This document shows positions 1 to 5,911 of a DNA stretch of 5,911 bases, piece after piece (within the stretch, counting starts at the first letter, position 1; each line of letters opens with the position of its first letter). Origin of the DNA: Spartobacteria bacterium (GTDB taxonomy: Bacteria > Verrucomicrobiota > Verrucomicrobiia > Chthoniobacterales > Chthoniobacteraceae); assembly GCA_025355595.1 (NCBI GenBank), contig JANXZI010000347.1, positions 1 to 5,911 of the forward strand. The letters are read 5' to 3'. The translations under genes were made by a program, and so were the position numbers. The notes beneath the pieces are model-generated. The model was given only the letters and a program-made list of their open reading frames with translations, did not search any database and was not told where the DNA came from.

Positions 1-20
1 AGGTTGCAAACCTCGCCTAC
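1..20. repeat. Partial palindromic (REP-like) repeat at window edge
   Basis: The first 13 bases form a short hairpin, AGGTT-GCA-AACCT, and the right arm continues with CGCCTAC to position 20. The matching left-arm extension (expected GTAGGCG) would lie before base 1, so the element is cut by the window edge. The arm sequence AACCTCGCCTAC differs from the right arm of the full palindrome at 962-973 by one base. The two copies bracket the two-gene minus-strand unit. This copy lies just past the 3' end of that unit, so a role as a terminator or mRNA-end structure is possible, but no T-run can be seen on the minus-strand side because it is outside the window. Confidence 0.6.
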
Positions 21-35
21 ATTTCCCGCCCGCAC

Positions 36-335
36 TCAGCCTCCGCGCGATCTTCTGTGCCGCGCTTCGAGCGCACGCTCGAAGCTCACGAGCTCCCGCA
101 GCAGCGCATTGTAGCGTCCGTGCGCTTCGTTGCCATGCTCCAGGCCGAGCAGCGCGTAGAGCTGATGATCCGCATTCAGCGCCTCCTCATCCGGGACATC
201 CACCGCAAGCCCGCAGCGCCGCATCCGGCCGCTCGCGATTTTCACGAGGCACGCCGCCACGCTCTCACGGCGCTGCGCGAGGTCATCGAGTCCTTCGCGG
301 ATCAGGTCGTGGCCGGGCAGGTCGTCGAGTGTCAT
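36..335 (-). CDS. Conserved-looking hypothetical protein, second gene of nucleotidyltransferase unit
   Basis: This is a 99-residue soluble protein with no signal peptide or membrane segment. It starts with ATG 10 nt after the TAG of the upstream nucleotidyltransferase gene and ends with TGA at 36-38, so the two are almost certainly co-transcribed. Visible stretches are an acidic start (MTLDDLPGHDL), a predicted helix through about residue 40, a short Pro/Asp/Glu linker (DVPDEEALNADHQLYALLG) and a C-terminal helix (RYNALLRELVSFERALEARH) ending in a basic tail. From memory, small proteins with this DLPGHDL start and this RYNALL..LVSFERA end occur beside DUF6036-type nucleotidyltransferases; that is recollection, not a search. 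Function is unknown. It has no winged-helix signature of the AbiEi antitoxin type. The overlapping plus-strand frame at 57-593 is Arg/Pro-rich and looks like a shadow. Confidence 0.75.
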   Translation of the reverse strand: MTLDDLPGHDLIREGLDDLAQRRESVAACLVKIASGRMRRCGLAVDVPDEEALNADHQLYALLGLEHGNEAHGRYNALLRELVSFERALEARHRRSRGG

Positions 336-345
336 CGCAGCGAGC

Positions 346-873
346 CTAATCCTGCTGGCGGGCGATTGCCATCACGCGTTCGCGCACCGACGCCGGATCA
401 ATGGACGGATGGCGGATCAATTGCGCCTCCACCTGCTCGAACAGTTCGTGCAAGCGCCGGGGCACCACCAGCCCGTCGCGAATCATCGAGGCCACATCAT
501 GCCGGTCGCGAGGATGATCGCGCTCCACTTTCGCGAGCGCCTGGCCGTAAAAATCGCGGTGGTAAAAATCCACCTGTCCGTGCCGCGCGATGAACCGGCT
601 GCGATCCTGCCACCCCGGCAGCGCCGGCACGAACTGATCCGGCGCGGCAAGTTCGATGTTGATGTCGAGTTCCTCCTTCAGCCGCGGCAGGCACTCGAAG
701 AACCCCAGCGGCTCCGGCTCCGCCTTCAAGTCCACGCCAATCGTCATCTCGCGCCAGCCCAGCAGCACCGCCGAGACGCCGCCCGTGAAATACACGCGCC
801 CCGCAGATGTAACCGCCGCTCCGAGGCACCGCATGAACTGTTCGATGCTGGCCTTCGTCGTGCTGGAGCGCAT
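346..873 (-). CDS. DUF6036-like nucleotidyltransferase-fold protein, possibly inactive
   Basis: The product resembles the DUF6036/AbiEii-like branch of the polymerase-beta nucleotidyltransferase fold. Seen at residues 27-55 is VYFTGGVSAVLLGW followed by TIGVDLKAEPEP, which corresponds to the family's G-G turn followed by a D-x-D metal site. Here the site reads G46-V47-D48, so the first Asp is missing. Further family-like stretches are LDINIELAAPDQFVP (about 69-83), FIARHGQVDFYHRDFYGQALAK and the helical C-terminus. The usual length is about 170-190 residues. The frame stays open up to an ATG at 963, but those 30 extra residues are encoded partly by a palindromic repeat and look non-coding, so the ATG at 873 (MRSSTTKASIEQF, 175 residues) is preferred. 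No Shine-Dalgarno site is visible at either start. It is the first gene of a two-gene unit with the 99-residue protein. Substrate unknown; a toxin-antitoxin-like or RNA-modifying role is only inferred from the fold. Confidence 0.85.
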   Translation of the reverse strand: MRSSTTKASIEQFMRCLGAAVTSAGRVYFTGGVSAVLLGWREMTIGVDLKAEPEPLGFFECLPRLKEELDINIELAAPDQFVPALPGWQDRSRFIARHGQVDFYHRDFYGQALAKVERDHPRDRHDVASMIRDGLVVPRRLHELFEQVEAQLIRHPSIDPASVRERVMAIARQQD

Positions 874-946
874 ACGGGCACCGTCAGAAATGCGGAGGTG
901 AAAACCAAGTGCAATCCGCGCGGGTGCGGATCGAAACGCGCGCAAC

Positions 947-973
947 GTAGGCGAGGTTTCCAACGTCGCCTAC
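947..973. repeat. Full palindromic repeat with T-run on plus-strand side
   Basis: Arms GTAGGCGAGGTT (947-958) and AACGTCGCCTAC (962-973) pair over 12 bp with a single G-G mismatch around a 3-nt TCC loop. Five T's follow directly at 974-978, so on the plus strand it has the shape of an intrinsic terminator. No plus-strand gene precedes it, so it may instead shield the S9 peptidase gene from read-through, act in its leader, or simply be a dispersed repeat. A near-identical arm occurs at 8-20. A 9-bp direct repeat AACGCGCGC (935-943 and 988-996) flanks the hairpin, but in such GC-rich DNA this may be chance. Confidence 0.7.
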
Positions 974-1003
974 TTTTTCCTTATCGCAACGCGCGCGGCG
1001 GGT

Positions 1004-1009
1004 AGAAGG
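1004..1009 (+). promoter_or_regulatory. Shine-Dalgarno site deciding the S9 peptidase start
   Basis: AGAAGG ends 9 nt before the ATG at 1019 but touches the in-frame ATG at 1010. The spacing is normal only for 1019. The shorter start also gives a cleaner signal peptide (MFRLIAPLLLTAALAHA). Confidence 0.65.
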
Positions 1010-1018
1010 ATGCACCCC

Positions 1019-2938
1019 ATGTTCCGTCTCATCGCCCCCCTGCTGCTCACGGCTGCGCTCGCGCACGCCGCCGACATCCCTGCAAATCTCACTGCGGAAA
1101 ATCTTCCGCCGATCACGTCGGAGACACGCGCTTCGGCATCACGCTACCTCGAATTCCGCACGGCTTCTTTTCACGGCTGGGTGCCGGGGACGCGCGAGAT
1201 GCTCGTCACGACGCGCTTTGCAGACACGGCGCAGGTGCATCGCGTGAATGTGCCGGGCGGTGCGCGCCGCCAGCTCACGTTTGGCCGCGAGCCGGTGAGC
1301 GGCGTGCATGTGCAGCCGAAGCTCGGAAAGGCGTTTGTCTTCAGCCAGGATGCGGGCGGCAGCGAGGCCTATCAGCTTCACCGCTACGATTTCGCGGACG
1401 GTCGCTCGACGCTGCTCACCGATGGCAAATCGCGGAACACCGGCGCGAAGTGGTCGCGCGACGGCGCGCAGGTCGCCTACACTTCTACACGGCGGAATGG
1501 GAAGGACAACGATGTGCGAATCATGGATCCGTTCGCGCCGGAAAAGGATCGCGAAGTTTTCCAAGTCAGCACCGGCGGCTGGAGCGTGAAGAGCTGGTCG
1601 CACGACGGAAAGAAGCTGCTGCTCGGCGAGTACATTTCCATCAACGAAAGCCGGCTGCACCTGCTCGACATCGCGAGCGGAAAGGCGGAGTTGCTCACGC
1701 CACCGGGCGCGGAAATGGAATCGTGGGGCGAGGCGACATTCGGGCCGGATGACACGTTTGCGTATGCGCTCGCGGATCGGGGCAGCGAGTTCCACCGTCT
1801 CGTGCGATTTGACTTCGCGACGAAGGAAGCGCGCGTGCTGACGAAGGACATCGCATGGGACATCGAGGACTTCGCGCTTTCGCAAAACAGTCAGCGCATG
1901 GTGATCGTGAGCAATGAAGACGGCGCGAGTGTGCTGCGAATCATTGACCCGCAGACGGGCGCGCTCATCACGCAGCCGAAGCTGCCGCTCGGCGTGATCG
2001 GCCCGGTATCGTGGAATGCGAACGGGCGCGAGATCGCGTTCTCGATGAATTCTGCGAAGTCGCCGACGGATGCGTGGAGCTACAACCTGGACACCGCGCA
2101 GCTCACGCGCTGGACGGAGAGCGAGATCGGCGGGCTCGACCCTGCGAAATTTTCCGAGCCGGAAATCGTGCGGGTGAAGTCGTTCGACGGGCTTGGCGTG
2201 AGCGGCTTCCTATATCGCCCCGATGCGAAGCGGTGGCCGGGCAAACGCCCGTGCCTTGTGAACATCCACGGCGGGCCGGAGAGCCAGTCGCTGCCGGTCT
2301 TCCAAGGCCGGAGCAACTACTACATCAACGAACTTGGCATCGCGCTTTTCTACCCGAACGTGCGCGGCTCGGACGGCTACGGGAAAACATTCCTAGCCCT
2401 CGACAATGGCTTCAAGCGCGATGACAGCGTGCGCGACATCGGCGCATTTCTCGACGCGCTCGCGAAGGACGAACGGCTCGACGCGGCGCGCTTTGCGGTG
2501 ACGGGCGGGAGTTACGGCGGCTATATGAGCACGGCCTCAATGGTGCACTTCGGCGACAAGTTGCGCTGCGGGATTGATGTCGTGGGCGTCGCGGACTTCA
2601 TCACGTTCCTCGCGAACACGAGCGCATACCGGCTCGACTTGCGCCGCGTGGAATACGGCGACGAGCGCGATCCGAAGATGCGCGAATTCCTCGCAACGAT
2701 TTCGCCGAGCGCGCACGCGGCGGAGATCAGGAAGCCGCTGTTCATCGTGCAGGGAAAAAATGATCCGCGCGTGCCGGTGTCCGTCGCCCACTCAATGCGC
2801 GACGCGATGAAGAAGGCCGGCGGTACGGTGTCGTATCTCGAAGCGAGCGACGAAGGCCACGGCTTTGCCAAGAAGCCGAACGCGGATTTTCAATTCCTCG
2901 CGACGGTGGAATTTCTCCGCGAGAATCTGCTGAAGTAG
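1019..2938 (+). CDS. S9-family (prolyl oligopeptidase-type) serine peptidase, exported
   Basis: This is a secreted or periplasmic serine peptidase expected to cleave short peptides. The 639 residues are a normal length for S9C-type (acylaminoacyl-peptidase/DPP-like) enzymes. Residues 1-17 are a signal peptide (MFRLIAPLLLTAALAHA, likely cut before ADIPAN). Residues about 30-375 form a TolB/PD40-like beta-propeller, with repeats such as AKWSRDGAQVAY (about 143), SWSHDGKKLLL (about 192) and PVSWNANGREIAFS (about 330). The alpha/beta-hydrolase domain follows from about 385: HGGP (417-420) near the oxyanion hole, YPNVRGSDGYG, nucleophile Ser498 in GGSYGGYM, Asp582 in GKNDPRVP and His614 in EGHGF. 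The triad is complete, so it should be active. The start at 1019 rests on the Shine-Dalgarno spacing; an ATG at 1010 would add three residues. The next gene starts 9 nt after its stop, suggesting an operon. Exact peptide specificity cannot be read from the sequence. Confidence 0.95.
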   Translation: MFRLIAPLLLTAALAHAADIPANLTAENLPPITSETRASASRYLEFRTASFHGWVPGTREMLVTTRFADTAQVHRVNVPGGARRQLTFGREPVSGVHVQPKLGKAFVFSQDAGGSEAYQLHRYDFADGRSTLLTDGKSRNTGAKWSRDGAQVAYTSTRRNGKDNDVRIMDPFAPEKDREVFQVSTGGWSVKSWSHDGKKLLLGEYISINESRLHLLDIASGKAELLTPPGAEMESWGEATFGPDDTFAYALADRGSEFHRLVRFDFATKEARVLTKDIAWDIEDFALSQNSQRMVIVSNEDGASVLRIIDPQTGALITQPKLPLGVIGPVSWNANGREIAFSMNSAKSPTDAWSYNLDTAQLTRWTESEIGGLDPAKFSEPEIVRVKSFDGLGVSGFLYRPDAKRWPGKRPCLVNIHGGPESQSLPVFQGRSNYYINELGIALFYPNVRGSDGYGKTFLALDNGFKRDDSVRDIGAFLDALAKDERLDAARFAVTGGSYGGYMSTASMVHFGDKLRCGIDVVGVADFITFLANTSAYRLDLRRVEYGDERDPKMREFLATISPSAHAAEIRKPLFIVQGKNDPRVPVSVAHSMRDAMKKAGGTVSYLEASDEGHGFAKKPNADFQFLATVEFLRENLLK

Positions 2939-2947
2939 CACCCTCCC

Positions 2948-5911
2948 ATGAAAACATCGCTCCTCATCTCTCTCGCCGCTCTCTGCGCATTGCCGCTCAC
3001 AAATGGGGCGGATCAAAAGCCGGATGAAAAATTCTCGCCCGAGATCGCGGAACTCGTGAAGCGCTTCACCGGCCACGGTGCGCTCGGGGACAAAGCACCG
3101 CGGCCCACGCCTGCGGAATCGCTCGCGGCGTGCAAGGTCGGCGACGGGCTCGCGCTCGACATCGTGGCGAGCGAGCCGATGGTGCGGCAGCCGCTCAACA
3201 TGAACTTCGATGAACGCGGGCGGCTGTGGGTCGTGCAATATTTGCAGTATCCGTTTCCGGCAGGGCTGAAGGTTTTGAAATATGACGAGTATCTGCGCGC
3301 GGTGTTCGACAAGGTGCCGCCGCCGCCGCCAAATCATTTCAAGGGCGCGGATCGGATCACGATTTTGGAGAGCACGAAGGGCGATGGCGTATTCGACAAG
3401 GCGAAGGATTTTCTCAGCGACCTGAACATCGCGCGCAGTGTGGTGACGGGACGCGGCGGTGTGTGGGTTTTGAATCCGCCGTATCTCCTTTTTTACCCGG
3501 ACAAAAATCGCGATGACATTCCCGATGGGCCACCTCGTGTCGTGCTCAGCGGCTTCGGACTTGAGGATACGCACAGCGGCGCAAATTCGCTCGCGTGGGG
3601 GCCGGATGGCTGGCTCTACGGCGCGCACGGGAGCACTTGCACGGCGGATATTCGCGGCGTGAAATTTCTCGGGCAGGCGATCTGGCGATACAGCCCTGAG
3701 ACGGATCAGTTCGAGGTTTTCGCCGAGGGCGGCGGGAATACTTACAGCCTCGATTTTGACAAGGAGGGTCGCGTTTTTTCCGGGACGAACGGGAGTCCGC
3801 GCGGGCTGCATTATCCGCAGGGCGGCGCGTTCGTGAAGAACTGGGGCAAGCACGGGCCGCTGATGAATCCGTATTCGTTCGGGTGGTTCGAGCACATGGC
3901 GCATCAGGGCGAGAAGCGGCGCTTTTCGCAGAGCATGGCGATCTACGAGGGGGGCGCGATTCCGTCGCTGGAGGGGCGTTTCATCGCGGCGATGTCGCTC
4001 ATCAATCGCGTGATCAGCACGGCGCTGTATCGCGACACCTCGACCTTCCGCACGGAAGATGGGCCGGTGATCGTGGAGTCGGCGAACAACTGGTTTCGCC
4101 CCGTGGATACGAAGGTGGGGCCGGACGGCTCGGTGCTCATCGCGGACTGGAGCGACAGCCGGCTGAGCCACCTCGATCCGCGCGACACTTGGGACAAGGA
4201 ATCGGGCCGCATCTGGCGGATGCGCGCGGCGGGTACGGAGACGAAACTGGAGAGCTTCGACTTTGGAAAAATGAGCGGCGACGAGCTGATCGGACGGCTC
4301 TCGCATCCGAACAAATGGCACCGGCAGACGGCGCTGCGCGTGCTCTGGGATCGCCGCGATGCGTCGCTCGTGCCGAAGCTGCGCGCGCTTGTGGAAAAGG
4401 AGCGCGGGCAGCTCGCGCTGGAGGCATTCTGGGCCGTGAATGCGTGCGGCGGCTTCGATGAAACTTACGCGCTGACGACGCTGAAACATTCGCATCCGAT
4501 GGTGCGCTACTGGACGGTGCGGCTGCTCGGGGATCAATGTCCGATCCACTTGGGCAGACCTGTCACCGAGAGTGAAATCGAACGCGCGGTTGAATCGCTG
4601 AGGCGCCGCGTTGATCAGATGAATGGAAAGACTCCGGGTGAACTCGCTGCACTCTCCTCAACTGAGCCTGATGTGGAAGTCCGCACGCAGCTCGCGAGCA
4701 CCGCGCGGCGGCTGCCCGCGCCGAGTGCGCTGCCGATTCTCCGCGAGTTGCTGCTGCGAAGTGAGGATGCTGCCGACAAGCATCAGCCCCTGCTGATTTG
4801 GTGGGCGCTGGAGAGCAAATGCGGTGTCGATCGCGAAGCCATGCTGACGATGCTCGGAGACAAGCCGCTCTGGGTGACGCCGATTTTTCAGCAGACGATC
4901 GCGGCTCGGCTCGGCCAGCGCTTCGCGGCGGAGCGGACGGATCACGGACTGGAAATTTGCGCGCGGCTGCTCGCGCTCGCGCCGGATTCCGGGAGCAGGC
5001 GGAAGCTTGCGGAGGGGATGGATGCTGGCTTGCAGGGCGGCGACAGCGGAAAAATTCCCGCAGCGTTGCGCGAGAGATTCGCCGCGCTGTGGAAGGACGC
5101 AGGGCCGCAGACTTCGCTCGTTCGGCTCGGCGTGCGGCTCGGCGATGCGGCGTCGCTGGAGGTCGCGGTGGAGAGGGTGCGCGATGCGAAAACAAAAGGC
5201 GCAGAGCGTACGGGGCTGATCGAACTGCTCGCGGAAAGGCGGGAAGAAAATGCGGTGCCGGTTTTTCTCGCGATGCTGCGCGCGGAGAAGGCGGAGCCGA
5301 TGCAGCTCGCGCTGGCGAATGCACTCCAGCGTTTCGGCAGTGACGACATTGCGCTCACTTTTCTCGACCTCGCGCCGACGATGACGGCGAAGGCGCGCGC
5401 GACGGCGTTTGCGGCGATGTGCAGCCGGGCGTCGTGGGCGCGCGTGCTGCTCGCGGCGGCGGATTCCGGCACCGTGAAAAAGGAACAGCTCACTTCGGCA
5501 AACCTGCTCGCGATCCAGAGTCTGCATGATGCGGCTTGCGATGCGCTGATCGCGAAGCACTGGAGCACGCTGAAGCAGAGCAGCGCGGCGAAGGAGGCGC
5601 GCGTGGCGCAGGTGCGGAAACTTCTCATGACTGGAAAGGGCGATGCAGAAAAGGGCCATGAGACTTTCAAGACGATGTGCGCGGTGTGTCACACGCTCGG
5701 CAAGGAGGGCGGAAAAATCGGGCCGGACCTGACGGGCTATGAACGGGACAATCTCGATTTCATGCTGCCGGCGATCGTGGACCCGAGCCTCGCGATCCGC
5801 GAGGAGTTTACGGCGTTCACGGCGGTGACGAAGGACGGGCAGACGCTCACGGGTTTCATCGAGGCGCAGACGCCGCAGTCGGTGACGATGCGCGATCTGA
5901 ATTCGCAGAAG
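2948..5911 (+). CDS. PVC-type dehydrogenase-like / c-type heme-binding protein, 3' end off window
   Basis: The frame runs open for 988 codons to the window end with no stop; homologues suggest some tens of residues are missing. Residues 1-20 are a signal peptide (MKTSLLISLAALCALPLTNG), so it is exported. Residues about 65-425 match the Pirellula/Verrucomicrobium N-terminal 'membrane-bound dehydrogenase' domain (TIGR02604 type), a sugar-dehydrogenase-like propeller: MNFDERGRLWVVQYLQYP (85-102), SLAWGPDGWLYGAHG (214-228), WFRPVDTKVGPDGSVLIADW (382-401) and PRDTWDKESGRIWR (411-424). Residues about 440-880 are helical and HEAT-like (for example HPNKWHRQTALRVLW). The C-terminus is a TIGR02603-type heme domain with C911-A-V-C914-H915 followed by KIGPDLTGYERDNLDFML. 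The distal heme ligand, perhaps a Met, probably lies beyond the window. The likely role is periplasmic oxidation with electron transfer to heme; the substrate is unknown. The ATG lies 9 nt after the peptidase stop with only a weak ribosome site, consistent with translational coupling. Confidence 0.95.
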   Translation, partial: MKTSLLISLAALCALPLTNGADQKPDEKFSPEIAELVKRFTGHGALGDKAPRPTPAESLAACKVGDGLALDIVASEPMVRQPLNMNFDERGRLWVVQYLQYPFPAGLKVLKYDEYLRAVFDKVPPPPPNHFKGADRITILESTKGDGVFDKAKDFLSDLNIARSVVTGRGGVWVLNPPYLLFYPDKNRDDIPDGPPRVVLSGFGLEDTHSGANSLAWGPDGWLYGAHGSTCTADIRGVKFLGQAIWRYSPETDQFEVFAEGGGNTYSLDFDKEGRVFSGTNGSPRGLHYPQGGAFVKNWGKHGPLMNPYSFGWFEHMAHQGEKRRFSQSMAIYEGGAIPSLEGRFIAAMSLINRVISTALYRDTSTFRTEDGPVIVESANNWFRPVDTKVGPDGSVLIADWSDSRLSHLDPRDTWDKESGRIWRMRAAGTETKLESFDFGKMSGDELIGRLSHPNKWHRQTALRVLWDRRDASLVPKLRALVEKERGQLALEAFWAVNACGGFDETYALTTLKHSHPMVRYWTVRLLGDQCPIHLGRPVTESEIERAVESLRRRVDQMNGKTPGELAALSSTEPDVEVRTQLASTARRLPAPSALPILRELLLRSEDAADKHQPLLIWWALESKCGVDREAMLTMLGDKPLWVTPIFQQTIAARLGQRFAAERTDHGLEICARLLALAPDSGSRRKLAEGMDAGLQGGDSGKIPAALRERFAALWKDAGPQTSLVRLGVRLGDAASLEVAVERVRDAKTKGAERTGLIELLAERREENAVPVFLAMLRAEKAEPMQLALANALQRFGSDDIALTFLDLAPTMTAKARATAFAAMCSRASWARVLLAAADSGTVKKEQLTSANLLAIQSLHDAACDALIAKHWSTLKQSSAAKEARVAQVRKLLMTGKGDAEKGHETFKTMCAVCHTLGKEGGKIGPDLTGYERDNLDFMLPAIVDPSLAIREEFTAFTAVTKDGQTLTGFIEAQTPQSVTMRDLNSQK

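Noticed and set aside
36..72. HEPN-like R-x5-H pattern (R87 to H93) in the 99-residue protein
   Set aside because: The pattern sits in a basic C-terminal tail rather than within a four-helix HEPN domain, and R-x5-H is easily met by chance in an Arg-rich tail.
935..996. 9-bp direct repeats AACGCGCGC flanking the hairpin, as a target-site duplication
   Set aside because: The repeats are simple GC-rich sequence, and no transposon ends or transposase lie between them.
409..1005. 198-codon plus-strand frame opposite the nucleotidyltransferase gene
   Set aside because: The product is Arg/His-rich and unrecognisable, while the minus strand encodes a clear family member.
2792..4549. 585-codon open frame on the minus strand, antisense to the S9 peptidase and heme protein genes
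   Set aside because: It is very rich in Arg and His with no recognisable domain, and it overlaps two confidently assigned genes. Long antisense frames arise readily opposite GC-rich coding sequence.
4658..5692. 344-codon minus-strand open frame antisense to the heme protein
   Set aside because: Same reasons: Arg/His-rich low-complexity product opposite a clear HEAT/heme coding region.

Overview
The window is GC-rich (by eye a little over 60%), bacterial, and gene-dense. The best taxonomic clue is the long open gene at the right end. It joins a Pirellula/Verrucomicrobium-type dehydrogenase-like N-terminal domain to HEAT-like repeats and a C-terminal c-type heme (CxxCH) domain. That architecture is characteristic of Planctomycetes and Verrucomicrobia. 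The high GC and the lack of strong Shine-Dalgarno sites at several genes also fit a soil or freshwater verrucomicrobium, but the species cannot be named from this sequence.

Left part (1-873, minus strand): a compact two-gene unit. A DUF6036-like nucleotidyltransferase-fold protein (873-346) comes first, followed after 10 nt by a 99-residue conserved-looking hypothetical protein (335-36). A palindromic repeat sits at each end of the unit: a partial copy at the window edge (1-20) and a full copy at 947-973. The nucleotidyltransferase appears to lack the first aspartate of its metal-binding D-x-D motif. The longest open frame for this gene starts inside the right-hand palindrome, so a start at 873 is preferred.

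Middle (874-1018): a divergent intergenic region with the full palindrome, followed on the plus strand by five T's. A good Shine-Dalgarno site at 1004-1009 favours the ATG at 1019 for the next gene.

Right part (1019-5911, plus strand): a probable operon of two exported proteins separated by only 9 nt. The first is an S9-family (prolyl oligopeptidase-type) serine peptidase with a signal peptide, a beta-propeller and a complete Ser-Asp-His triad. The second is the PVC-type heme-binding protein, which is still open at the window end. Both carry signal peptides, so they probably act in the periplasm: peptide breakdown by the first and a possible oxidative or electron-transfer role for the second. 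No direct functional link between them can be shown from sequence alone.

I found no tRNA, rRNA, CRISPR array, transposase or prophage gene. The most unusual content is the palindrome-flanked nucleotidyltransferase unit with its altered active site. I see no strong evidence of a wholly new system.
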